NCBI RefSeq assembly: GCF_000003815.2
Contig: NC_049983.1
Span: 10,117,868 to 10,181,867 of the forward strand
DNA: 64,000 bases
DNA from: Branchiostoma floridae
Taxonomy: Eukaryota; Chordata; Leptocardii; Amphioxiformes; Branchiostomatidae
Direction: 5' to 3'
Notes under the pieces: generated by a model
What the model was told of the DNA's origin: nothing
What the model saw: only the letters and a program-made list of their open reading frames with translations
Databases searched by the model: none
Made by a program: the position numbers and the translations under genes
Part shown: positions 35,301 to 46,640 of the stretch, one piece after another
How positions within the stretch are numbered: the first letter of the stretch is position 1
Layout: every line of letters begins with the position of its first letter

Positions 35301-37207
35301 AGGATTGTTTTGCATGTGATACATATAACAGCAAGCAGATTATTATTGGGCTGAGCATTTAACTTTGGAATAATGCTTTTGACCGTTTACAGCTTAAAGG
35401 TACCTATCCGATGTTTTCATAAAAAAATCTCTGTTACACAACGGATTATAATAAACACAAAGAGGGGTCTTCACGCTTCATTGAAAATGAAAAAAATCTC
35501 GAGATTTTGTGGTAAATCTCAAGATTTTTCGAGACAAATTTGAGATTTGTGGAACAATCTTGAGCTTTTTTTATAACAATCTTAAGATCTTTCAGAAAGT
35601 CTCAAGGCTTTTTGAAATGATCTCAAGATGTTTTTCAGACAATTCAACTTACGAAATTTCTTGGCACATTTGCAAAGCAACTCGAGATTTTTCTAAACAT
35701 CTCAAAATTGAGTCAAAACATCTCAAGATTTAACACAATATCTCAAGATCATTGGTATAAATCTCAAGATTTTTAAATTTTCAAAGAAGGGCCTCCGCTG
35801 GGGGTCATTATGATCCGTTAAGTACCAGAGAAGTTTCTGAAAAGTACAAAATTGCAAGAAGTAACCATTGTTATCATTAATTCTTGAACAATAAGTAGCT
35901 CGTCCGTGTAAATGGATGCCTGAATGCCCGTTGCCATGTTGTCACGTACAGAGATGACGACTTCGAACGTCTCCCTAGCGGAAAACGCTGGAACATCTTC
36001 GCCCACCACGCCATATACAACAGAACACGCTTTCACCAGCTGATGGCTCCAAATACAAGGTACACATGGGAATGTAACCTTTATAGTGATGTAGATTGAT
36101 ACTTTATACAGAAAACTGTTGTACTGTATTGGCAAAGAGAATGGTAAATTTGTATTATTTGAATTACACTGATTTTTGGTGATGACTGCAAATGTGTCTA
36201 GTGATTTTTTCGGGGGGGGGGGGGGGGGAGTACAAAAACAGTATGCATATGAAAATAAGACAGAAGAAACCCTGAGTCTTGCTCTCCAACGTAATTTTCA
36301 GACTGGCATACTCGCTATTTGTATAGTTTTCTCTACTATTTTCAGGTATGTTACCATTTTGAGACAGCCTTTAGAGCGCCTTCAGTCTGCTTTCCACTAC
36401 TTCAAGCTTCAAACCAGATTTCCTGGGATGGAGAATGAAACGGCCAATGGAACAGCTCACGTCACAACCTACCTAAAGAACCCTAGTTTCTGGGACCCGC
36501 GTTTCAAGCCACCCGACAGCGAGATAGACAGAGAGAACTTCTGCTTTAGGAACTGTATGGCGCGTGATTTGGGACTTTTACGGAGGGACTATGACAACTC
36601 CACCGCCGTTAGAGAGTTCGTACACGGTATCGAAAACGATTTTACCACGGTGATGATCATGGAATACCTTCCGGCTTCCTTAGTCCTACTAAAACGACGC
36701 ATGTGTTGGACTCTCTACGACATCATTTACAACACGCATCAAAGCAAGAAGTCAAAGTATACTCTCCAAGCAGACATCACAAAAACGATGGAAGAAAACT
36801 TCAACAAGCACAACTATGCGGATGTCGTGCTCTACGATCATTTCAAAAAGCTACTTTACAAACAGATAAAACAAGAAGGCGCTGACTTTTTAGAAGAGGT
36901 GAAGTATTTTGAACGCGTCAACGACCAAGTTTCTCGTTTCTGTGCCATGAATAAGATTTCTAAATGGACACTACGGAGGAAAATGCCAATCGAAGAGAGC
37001 AAATGGAACGACGCTTTCGTTGTTGACAGATCATTTTGTTTACAACTTTACTTCCTGAGGCCGCACTGGGATTATGTATCGTGGTTGAAATATTATCTAC
37101 GGCCTAGCACAGGACAAAAAAGAAACAGAATGTTGAAGTATTGTGGATCACCCATAAAACGGTCAAGAGCAGATGTTCAAATAGTAAAAGAGTATATACG
37201 CGGGTGA
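32347..37207 (+). CDS. Galactose-3-O-sulfotransferase (Gal3ST family), paralogue B
   Basis: Six coding exons: 32347-32424, 33026-33181, 33689-33792, 35094-35267, 35952-36059, 36346-37207. Total 1482 nt, 493 residues. The first exon is a short cytoplasmic tip plus signal anchor (LFFFIVLVTSVYYYYIQ). Exons 2-3 are a stem. Exon 4 carries the PAPS 5'-phosphosulfate loop NVAFLKVHKSGSTTVSYVLF. Exon 5 has KRWNIFAHHAIYNRTRF. Exon 6 opens with YVTILRQPLERLQSAFHYF, then CFRNCMARDLGL and KRRMCWTLYDIIYN. Exons 4 and 5 are 174 and 108 nt with phase-2 borders, identical in length and phase to exons 3 and 4 of paralogue A on the opposite strand. The pair therefore arose by duplication and inversion, which is inference from gene structure and similarity. 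The protein is longer than paralogue A because of an extra stem exon and a basic C-terminal extension. Confidence 0.92.
34250..35085. repeat. Tandem array of a ~250-bp unit plus an inverted retroelement-like fragment
   Basis: GCATAATTGTTTCTGTTGG starts at 34496, 34742 and 34997, giving periods of 246 and 255 bp. The array reaches to within about 20 bp of exon 4 of sulfotransferase B. At 34225-34320 the word ACTCACTTCCAAC, inverted relative to the array, adjoins TTTCGGTGTCTATCAGACAC and CATCATCAGGGT, a pattern of retroelement tails. The element family is not established. Confidence 0.75.
35490..35785. repeat. Degenerate minisatellite of ATCTCAAGATTTTT units
   Basis: About ten imperfect copies of an ATCTCAAGATTT-type word (also CTCGAGATTTT) with roughly 20-30-bp spacing in intron 4 of sulfotransferase B. 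Each word is a near palindrome (CTTGAG/CTCAAG). Confidence 0.7.
36212..36228 (+). repeat. 17-nt guanine run
   Basis: An uninterrupted G tract in intron 5 of sulfotransferase B, about 120 nt before the final acceptor. It could form a G-quadruplex and is prone to sequencing slippage. Confidence 0.9.
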
Positions 37208-37429
37208 GAAAGTCGCATATATACTTTGGGCATTGCAGTTCAATGGGCTTCCAATGTGACCACTAGGACTGGTAACCGCACCATCGGGAACTCGCAGCTA
37301 TCTCTGCGGTGCTGCGAGTGTAGCCAGCCCGCCCAGTTCATTATCGCAGGCCGGGGGATTTTTTACTAGGTTTCATCGCTAGAGTAATACTAGAGTTCCA
37401 CGACCTATATTATTTATCTATTTATTTGT

Positions 37430-37640
37430 TCAGCTGTATACATACAGCCAGGGCTGCTCAACTAGCCGTAGGCTATTGTCAAGGGCCAATGTACACAGTG
37501 ACTTAATGTCAGATGGCAATGAGTTCCAGAGCATAATTGCTTGGTACAGGAAGGTACGTTTTCCACTGTTTGTTTTAGGTTTGGGTAGTCTAAAGTTGTT
37601 GGATACAGAAAATCTAGTATTGTACATGTGGGATGAATCA
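37430..37640 (-). pseudogene. Non-LTR retrotransposon reverse-transcriptase C-terminal remnant
   Basis: The minus-strand frame reads MYNTRFS..., FRLPKPKTNSGKRTFLYQA and IMLWNSLPSDI, the stereotyped end of invertebrate LINE reverse transcriptases ('YNTR...LP..KT..GKRTF.Y....WNSLP..I'). No other part of the element is present. Confidence 0.7.
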
Positions 37641-37809
37641 ACTGGTATGAAGGAATTGTACACATTTTGTGGTTCGTGGCTAGTGAGGATTTTGAAGATG
37701 CAATGATGGTAATGATGGTAAACTGTGCATTTACCACAGTGGGATAACAGCATTTCTCATTAATTATGTCTTTTTTACGTAATATTTACACAATATTTAT
37801 CTAATAGTA

Positions 37810-38231
37810 TCAACATTCTTCTCTTTCTCAGTTACAAATATCACATGTTGCCCTTTGTTGGAGCAAAGCGGATTTAGACAATTTCCCCATTAATCATGCA
37901 AATAGGATTCACTTAAGCTATATATGTCTGCATACAAAATATCACGATGACCCGTTCGTCCCTCTTTCAAAGTCTAAACCGGCTCCTGCAGTTCCAAACC
38001 ACTAGGGGGGCCATGCAAACATACACCACTTACTTTCTGCTCCTAGAGCTATCTACCACTCAAAAATCACGACCGCAGAGCTCGAGATATGAAACCCGAA
38101 ATTTCCGCTGCAGTACCATAGAGAGCCGCTAGGGATCCAAAATATAACTGTTTCAGGGTCTCATGAAGACCCACCCGCGGACTAAATATCAATACAATCC
38201 ATCTAGCCATTCTGAAGTTATCTTGAGCAAC

Positions 38232-38288
<57 letters not shown>

Positions 38289-38334
38289 AAACACACACAC
38301 ACACACACTCACACACACACACACACACATACAC

Positions 38335-38375
<41 letters not shown>
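37810..38375 (+). repeat. Dispersed repeat copy running into a (CA)n microsatellite
   Basis: It has the words CTACCACTCAAAAATCA, CGCTGCAGTACCATAGAG, GCCGCTAGGGATCC and AAATATCAATACAATCCATC in family order, then GTTATCTTGAGCAAC and about 140 bp of CA repeat (38235-38375). Confidence 0.75.
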
Positions 38376-38379
<4 letters not shown>

Positions 38380-39007
38380 CTATCGAAAACATCATTTTCA
38401 AGCAAATTCTGTGCTTTAGAGCCGTCTACCTCTGATATAACAAACATACAGTCACTATTCATGAATACATTCTGCTGACTTCAAAGCCTCTCTTCGTCAG
38501 TTCGTAACCAGAAGATGAAAGCTCCCCAAACATGCCATAGATTTTCTTACCGGCGCAGTAACAGTATGTAATCCGGAGTTGTTTCCACTCAAGCTTTATT
38601 AGTCTATAGCTAAGCTACAACTGATCATTATTCAACTTTTTTTTCAGCATGCAACACGCGTACGGAGAAGTACTGAAGTTGTGTTTGCTGAATTCTGTAC
38701 CTAGATGCTTGTTGATTTTAACCATTAAGTAGTCATAGTGGTTATGTTTTCAGTAGCCGTTGTTTGTCTGTCTGGCTAGTGCTTGAAAGATAACTAAGAA
38801 ACGGCTGGTTGGATTGGTTTAAATGTGTTGGTAGGGTGTGACAGAAACTAATAAAAGCCGGAATTTGGCCCCCTGGCAGCTTTCCTTGGTACTGCTGCGG
38901 AAATTCCGGTTCTGATATTTTTTCTTACAACAGGGCGCGGCACACAGGGCATGTATCATATACCACTCATACTCCCAGGAGTGTAACCTCACCCTTATAC
39001 CCCATCT

Positions 39008-39441
39008 TAGGGCTGGGTATCGGTACAGCGTACCGGTACAAAACAGGTTTTTCTTATTGGACCGGTCCAGAAAAACCGGACCTGAAAAAATTAGGTGGAC
39101 CGGATGTTGGACCGATTAGAAAATTAACAGATTATTTTATCAGGTATTTACACGTTTTTGGCGCTTGCGGATGGAAGGAAATAAGAAGAGTGAAGTAGAG
39201 TAGAGTTTATATTAACTTCTACCAAGTTTTACAGCCAATCGTACATGTGCAGTTAGCGTTGTAGGATTTTAAAACGCCAGTGTAAGTCTAATACTCCACC
39301 AAACAGATTTCTTTGTAGTGAAATGGACCATTGGTATGAGTCATACTGAATCAGGTCCAGGTTCAGGTCCGGACCTGGACCTGATCCTTTGGACCTGAAC
39401 CGGACCTGGACCTGAATTTTCTGTACCGGTACCCAGCCCTA
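39008..39441. mobile_element. 434-bp nonautonomous hAT-type element with 8-bp target duplication
   Basis: The ends TAGGGCTGGGTATCGGTAC and GTACCGGTACCCAGCCCTA are inverted (one mismatch). CCCCATCT flanks both sides (39000-39007 and 39442-39449), the 8-bp duplication typical of hAT. The interior is rich in GGACCTGGACCTG and CGGTAC words. Confidence 0.88.
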
Positions 39442-39560
39442 CCCCATCTCCAAGCGTAAAACATTTATTAAGTCTGGATTCTAGAGTTGTCAACCTCTGA
39501 TATAACAAAAGTGTAGTCACTCTTCATGACGACATCCTGTTATCATCAAAGCCTACCACT

Positions 39561-39813
39561 TATACCACCTTTCCACTAGGACGGCGCTCTTGCCGTGCTC
39601 TCTCTGAGACCTCAAATTCGCAGATCGCTCAACGAATTGTATAGAAAAGAAACGAATCTTTTACACTTTGTGTGTCTTTTAGTCTTCTCTTTCACATTTT
39701 TACGTTTTGTATCATACTATGATATACCTAGTGTGAAAGCGAAGATTACACATATCCTGTTTAGGTCGCAGTGAGAGCGCAGCACGATCGCCGTCTGGTG
39801 GAGAGGGGGTATA
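39561..39813. mobile_element. 253-bp MITE with ~50-bp imperfect inverted ends
   Basis: TATACCACCTTTCCACTAGG...GGCG at the left is the imperfect reverse complement of CGCC...CTGGTGGAGAGGGGGTATA at the right. It lies in copy 2 of the 38.4/39.5-kb duplication; copy 1 lacks it. TA at both ends suggests a TA target. Confidence 0.75.
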
Positions 39814-40961
39814 ACAGAAGATGAAAGCTCCCCAAACATGCCATAGATTTTCTTACCGGCGCAGTAACAGCATGGAATCAGTAGTTAATCATTCCAGCAT
39901 GAATAAAGCATATCACCAACGATTTTGTTATTTCCAAACAAGCTTTATTATAATAAGTCTGTAACTACGCTAAAACTGATGATTATTCAACTTTGCTTTC
40001 AGCGTGGCAACACTGGGAGCTTAAGAATACTGATGTTGTGTTTGTATAAATTACAACTGTTTCTACATGTTTGCTTCTTATACCAGAAATACATGATGAG
40101 GTATATTTACGCACTAACTTTCGTTTTGTATTTATGGTTGACACGATATTTGTACCTTCGCCAAGGAGAATGTAATTTTGGTCTAAGTTTGTTCCCCTTG
40201 CGGAGCTTAAAGGGGCCAATTTTGTTCCAAAATTTAAAGGAGAATAGTTTTGTATTGAAATTGTATCTGTTTGCATATTTTCTATCAAACTGAGTGCAAA
40301 AATGCTGTTCCTAATGATATGTGATTTTATTAACGGGATTCTATTTCTTGCCTTTACTAATAGTCTTATAACAAATGTATCGTCATTGTATGAGCGCTAC
40401 GTAGACATTTCGCATGAGATCATAAAATTAATACTACAGGATTTCTAATAATCATTACTCTGTGACGACGACGGAGGGTAACCTCCGACGACAGATGTAT
40501 TGTTGTTGTCCGATGTGATGAGTGTTTGCATCTGTATCTCTTTGTTCCATTCATATGTAGTTTGGTGTGTCGTCTGCACACAGTTGCGCGATGATGCATG
40601 TTTTTTTTTCGCGGTAAGTGTTTTTATAATTGATGTAAGAGTTTCAGAAATCACCCCTGTATTTTTGGTATTGTGGAATAGCCCATGTGGTTTGGGGGTT
40701 TCGTAATTAGCTAATCTCCAAGCAGATATGGGGTTATGTGTTCTCCATAGCCCCATGGAAAGAACTGCCGTCGCGGCTGCAGAGGGAACCCTAAACTGAT
40801 GTCAGGCTGTAGCTTCCTAGCACATTACATTGATCAGTACCAGTGTTATAATAAACAAGTACATACTTTGTTCCGGTAAGCCAGTAATATTATGGCTACG
40901 TTTTCTTAACTGTTATGCTCTTCGTTATTTGTCTGTTTGGGACAGTCCATATCGTCGGCAT

Positions 40962-41196
40962 ATCACTTGCACTTGTGTCAAGCTTGCGTCACTGCGGGGT
41001 TCGTTCACTGCGTCACTGTTTTGTTTTTTTTTCCGCTTTTTTATCATTTAGATATTTCGTAGTACGTAAAAGTATGACTTAGTAGACGACAAAATGCACA
41101 AAAAGTCATAAAATTCGTTCTTTATCTTTTAAATTGTTGAGTACTGTATCTTTCGAACCCCGCAGTGACCCAAGCGTGACGCAAGTGCAGTGAGAG
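40962..41196. mobile_element. Foldback element with ~45-bp inverted arms
   Basis: ATCACTTGCACTTGTGTCAA...GCGTCACTGCGGGGTTCG at 40962-41012 pairs with CGAACCCCGCAGTGACCC...GCAAGTGCAGTGAG at 41154-41194. The central about 140 bp has no ORF. Confidence 0.65.
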
Positions 41197-42094
41197 TGCA
41201 CCTTTAGGTTGCCTTTAACAACACTCACTCATCACACCTCCAAATGTACCACAGACAAAGCCACAGAACAGGCAGAGACTGAGGGGTTACAACACATAGA
41301 CAATTTATTACAACTCACAAGTCTTAACACTGTTCTTGTTTCTTACTGCACAACATGCATGGTGGTAACAATATCAGTCGTATTTGGTCTGTCATCTCAG
41401 ACAATATCCAAACTTCCAAGACTTACTTTTCTATAAACAAAATGATATATTTTATAAAATATATAACATCCATTCCTACCATTAGGTTTGATCTATCACC
41501 CATTTAACATTGCAGTATCATTCAATGCCTTATACATCACTTGAACCAGTTCATGTTACAAGTGGTTGTTCTAAAGTGCATGTATTCATTAACACCAAAT
41601 TATTTATTTCAAGGAAGTCTACATTAACATGGCAATTGTGCACAATATCATCTCAGACAATGCCCATACCTCCAAGACTAGCTTCTAGTTCTAGAAAGAA
41701 AATAATACATTAGAAAATATGCATGGTCATCAGCATAGCTTTGGTCAGTCACTCATGTTTATATCAACGTTACATTCAATGTCGTACACATCACTTAAAG
41801 TAGTAAATATTTACATGTTGTTCCAAGGCACATATTTATATTCAGCATGCACGTATTGACATTCGAATGATGACTCATTTCTTTTGGTAAAATCCATAGT
41901 TTTTACGTAAATTCTAAAATTTGTTCCAACACAGAGAAAGCACCATGAAATGTCGGTCGATTTTGTCGTGTCACTAGAAATAATGGTCCACCACCATCGG
42001 TAGTGTCTCAACATATGCACATAGAATCCCCTGGACATACAGTTGCTCTTGACCTAGTTCGTATTTTGGGTACGGAGCAGGGGCGTAAAGGAGG

Positions 42095-42385
42095 CAATAT
42101 TTTTTTTCTATTTGCTTTAGACAATGTGGCACTATTACCCTGTGCAAGTTAGTGACTTACATTAGCAGTGCCACATACACAGTACAGGCAGAAGGTAAAT
42201 GCATCATTTTCTTTTACCTCCCGGACCGAATTATGTACCCATTTTTACACCTGGGTGAAGTGAGGAAGGACGTGTAAAGTGTCTTTCAAAGGGACACAAC
42301 GTCGGGTGCACGGCGGGTATCGAACTCGGGACCTCTAGGTTCCGAGCCGACCGCTCTAGTACAGCCAGTTACGCTACACATGACG
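42095..42385 (-). repeat. tRNA-derived SINE
   Basis: On the minus strand TAGCGTAACTGG (42376-42365) matches the RNA polymerase III A box (TRGCNNARYNGG). GTTCGATAC (42325-42317) matches the B box. The spacing is about 50 nt, as in a tRNA. The downstream body runs to an A-rich end (AAAAAAAATATT, about 42100). It is not a functional tRNA: the acceptor stem does not pair convincingly. Confidence 0.65.
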
Positions 42386-43119
42386 CCACAAGGTGGCAAT
42401 CTACCCCAACTGAACTGTGACGGTGGTAAATTCTATTGTCCATCTTTTGACCCACTTCTGACGTCATTACACTTCCGGCTTCCGGAAAGTCAGGCATCTA
42501 ATAAAGGTTGACGAGACCGCCCAAAATTTCGAGGTGTTTTCTTTGTGTTGGGACAAATTTCAAAATTTACAACAACTTGTTGAAGTCTCCAGTAACATTA
42601 CAGTAATGCACGATATCAGTCGTGTTAGATTTGCTTGACATCTCAATGTTCACAATTCAAAAGTTATCTTCTGCATAAGAATACATTCTAAAAATACCAA
42701 CGATCATTAACATAGCTTTGATATGTTTATATTAGCAGTAAATATTTACTTATTGTTCTAAGGCATATATCAATATTCAACATCAACTTTTTGGCATCAT
42801 TAAAGTCTACAATGATATTGCAGAAATGCACAATATCAGTCATATTTAGCTTGACATCTCAGAAAATGACCATAATTCCAAGACTAGCTTCAACAAGAAA
42901 ACACACTGTAAAATATACCCAAGATCATCAACATGGCTCTGATTGTTACATTAACAATTCAGAATTACTCGATGTCTTACATATCATTTGCACCAGTTAA
43001 TTTTTAAAAGTCGTCCCAAACCATATATTTGTATTCATGAAAATTGTATTATTGACAATTTTTTTTTAAAATTTTTGCTCTAAATAAAGTCAAAGTCTAC
43101 ATCACACAAGAACACGCTT

Positions 43120-43215
43120 AGGGTTTGTTGTTCACTGGGTAGTCGCCATGCACTGCAGCGTGTTTCTGGATCAGAAGGTCCCGAGTTCGAATCCCATCGC
43201 TAATCCAACTTGCGG
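43120..43215 (+). repeat. tRNA-like SINE head, second copy
   Basis: GGTCCCGAGTTCGAATCCC at 43178-43196 contains a B box. The upstream A-box region is degenerate. GGTCCCGAGTTCGA is shared with the SINE at 42.3 kb. Confidence 0.45.
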
Positions 43216-45292
43216 ACTACGTGAATGTATTACCTAGCTGTTTTACTTTTGGCACGTTTAGAAGTAGTTAGCTCTTGAATTTCATCAGGATTTTGTCGCA
43301 TTTGACAATACAGATGACACATCATGTTTCCTTTTTTGTTAACAGATTCTCCATACATGACCACATGCATGACAGTACTAGTACGAATAGAACGACTGGA
43401 ATTTCAGAACGTTCCCTTCCTTTTACCAATGAATACGATGAATATCATTTCAACATAATATGTGCAGTGGAGTGTTGCGGCATTAGATAAAATCTATATT
43501 TTGAATTCACAAACCCAAATTATTTATTTTTTTTGCATAATCAGAACACCATTTTGAACATGAAATGGCATGAACATTTTTGTCTTGTCGATGTGTTGGT
43601 TATCATTCATTACTACATATATGTTTGATATTCTTATTTGCTTACATGCTACATGTCTTTTACAACATGTTATTTTTTTAACAATAAGGAGTATGATGAA
43701 CCATACCTATATAGAAAATCACAATATGATGTTGGATTTTTACACAAACTGTAATTATGTCTCTCATCTACTTACTTTTTGATAATTTTCAGGCATTACT
43801 GGATATGTAAAAGAAAACTCCAAACTCATATGATCTACAAACCTGACGAAATCATTTCCGGAAAATTGATTGTATGTTAAGTTTCTCATATGGTATTAAT
43901 GGTATGCTGATCCGTTAGGAATAAAGGAAAATAGAATAATCTTCTACTACTTCTGTTACAAATGTTCCTACGAAGATGGTTAGTGCCCCTGCTATCCTCC
44001 TTGGTTGGATTCCATCTCAGAGAATGGGTACATTTATCCAAGAATGAAATTTCAAAACTAGAAAGGCCGACATTTGCTTAAGAGCAAATACAGCATATTT
44101 CAGCCATACCCCTTCCCACGCAACATTGGACTGTTCCAAATCACCCCTGCGCAAAAATGGAACATCCTCTTAACAGTACATTATCCCCCAAAGTGGACTG
44201 GTATTGTGAATTGACTCCAGGTAAAAACAGAGCTTGCTTCTATTTTTCAGAAAATGACAATAATCACACCTTCCATTCAGAAAATTTTCATCATGACTGA
44301 AAATTGTTGAATGACTTCATGTAATGTCATTAACAATTTTCAGTACGATAACTAGGTGTAAGTTTAAAAAAGTATAAGCTCCTTGTGATGTGGGTACATT
44401 TATTATTGCAATGAACTTTTTTTATTCAAGTAGGGCATACGATTTAATAATTATCAAGCAGGTGCAGGTACTGTAGGAGCGTTTGTTTTCTTCAAGCTGT
44501 AAAACTGTTAAACTGTTTTACTTTGTATGCAATCAACCATCGAGCCTATTCTTATTTTAGTTTAACAACTTCCTGCCAGACCCGGAAGATACGATTGAAC
44601 CTTGTTCGAGGATTTATTTTCGTCTGTCTGGTCAGTCTGTTCATACCCTGGCGCTGAGAGTGTTTTATTGGGCTGAAACTCTGGCAGTTTAAAGTTACTT
44701 ACAATTTAAATGTTCAAAGTTTATGCCAAACAACAACAGCACTAGGAAATGTGGCCACTATAGACAGGTGGTCACTATAGAGAAAATGCTGATCTATTGA
44801 CTAGGAGCCATACTTTACACATGATTTCAGTACACTGATCATTAATCATATAAACATTGCACAGGTAAGCCAATTGTTTAGATGTACAATTAAGTTCAAA
44901 TAATTCTGAAGAGAAATATTGATGAGAAAATAATCATTCTCGCCACTGTCTAACTTATAATTACGTATCAAAACTAAACGCAGATTTTCTAACTAACGCA
45001 CCTTTCGCCGACTTCATCATAGGACCGCCGGCTATCAATCAAACACGGCTGTTGATTAGACTTAGAGTTTCAAACAGTCATGTGCTGTGTGCCAGTTGAC
45101 AGCGAACTTCATGCTACGTGATGTTTTACATTGCTTGGACCTTCTTTCCTACAGCGGTGCTTCTACAAAATATTTAGACTGTAACACTGAGTTTTATAGA
45201 ATAGAATTTGACGCAGAACAGCGTTTTTTGCTGGGTATTTTTTTTTAAACATGTCCGTGGGAATATCAGCGAGGCGGCGACGTAGGGATATC

Positions 45293-46640
45293 AGACCGTC
45301 AACAAAAGTCGCACGGCGGCTAACGGCGCAGCGAAGATACTAGCGCTATAAATAAGCGCTTCAACTAAGGATGGCAACCCGTACAATATTTTTGTATACT
45401 GTTGAGCTAAGTTTGTTGTTTATGAGGTTTTAGTTGTCTTTGAAGCTTTGACCCGAAATATTTTAAAGTCAAACTGCTGAAGAGAAGTAAGTGACTGCTA
45501 CGATTATCGTAGATATGGCCCTAAAAAAACTGATAAAAGAAGCCTTCTCAATAGCCTAAAATGCAAGAGCTTCCGGGGGGGCTTCGCCCACCTGGGTCCC
45601 CCCCACAGTGGCCCTACCCCTGGACCCCGCCAGGGACATTCGGCGGCCCCCGGACCCCTGTCCGACGCTTTGAAAAAATCCTGGCGAGAAGTCTGTACGG
45701 CCTGAGTCTTCAAGTTAACGTATTGTGTGGTCCCGCTTATGAATATTAATTAGCCTTCGCTTTCCTCTTCGCTGATTGGCTGAACCATTAATTGAATTAA
45801 CTCTTCCTGCCGGCTAGACGCAGGTGCAGATGTCGGCTCTGTGGGGTGAACGTCCGAAAGGTCACGGCATGGAGAACGAAAGAAAACCAATTTCCCCTAA
45901 AAAAAAGTGCTGTAATTAAGCCTTTTACAGTACTTTATGCCAAACATTTTACTTGGATCATTTTACCAACTATATTATGCCTATCTATACCAAATGTTAC
46001 TCATACCAGGGTACAGGGGTGCAAAATATACCGTTATAAGACCGTCAACAACAGTCGCACGGAGCTAACAGCGCAGCGAAAATACCATCGCTAGCGTTTC
46101 AACTTCGGATAACAAGTTATAAGTACTGTTGAACTCAGTAACGTTAAAGTTTGTTTTTAGTTGCCTTTGACGGTTTGACCTGAAACAGTGTTACGCTAAA
46201 CTCCTGAAGAGAAGTTAAGTGACTGCTGCGATTATCATAGATATGCCCCTAAGAACTGATACAATATAAAGCCTTCTGAATAGTCTAAAATGCGAGAGCC
46301 TTAGGCGGGCTTTGCTCCCCCTGGCGGGAACACTGCTATATACGGGATCATGAGGCCCCGCTTATGAATATTAATTAGCCTTTGGCCTCCTCTTCGCTGA
46401 TTGGCTAGGTCTTTGATTCAATTAACTCTCCGGCTGACGCGCACAGGTGTGGCTCTGTGCGGGGTCACGGAAGGTCACGTCAGGAGGCCAAAAGAAGACA
46501 AATTTCCCCTCAGAAAAGTGCCAAAATTAATCATTTTAAAGTTGTTTATGTCAAAAATTTTACTTGAATCTTGTTACCAAGTATCTAATGCTTATCTATA
46601 CCAAATTTCAGGTCATTTAATTGTAATACCAGGGTACAGG
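45293..46640. repeat. Tandem segmental duplication (~0.75 kb)
   Basis: AGACCGTCAACA occurs at 45293 and 46039, an offset of 746 bp. Shared order: GTCGCACGG, CTGAAGAGAAGT, GTGACTGCT, CTTATGAATATTAATTAGCC, CCTCTTCGCTGATTGGCT, CTATCTATACCAAAT, ATACCAGGGTACAGG. The copies differ by many substitutions. Copy A has an extra GC-rich block at about 45570-45665. Confidence 0.85.

Larger units (their letters stand above)
38410..40040. repeat. Direct duplication with two MITEs between or within the copies
   Basis: Copy 1 (38410-38670) and copy 2 (39482-40040, interrupted) share CCTCTGATATAACAAA, CAGAAGATGAAAGCTCCCC, AAACATGCCATAGATTTTC, CTTACCGGCGCAGTAACAG, AAGCTTTATTA and TGATTATTCAACTT (one mismatch in copy 1). 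Copy 2 contains the element at 39561-39813, and the hAT-like element lies between the copies. Confidence 0.75.

Noticed and set aside
36176-36345. N-terminal extension of the long ORF before sulfotransferase B exon 6
   Set aside because: The frame reads through the G run and intron. The TTTTCAG acceptor at 36345 and the phase match show that the exon starts at 36346.
42305-42385. Functional tRNA gene
   Set aside because: A and B boxes are present, but the acceptor stem does not pair convincingly and a SINE body with an A-rich tail follows.
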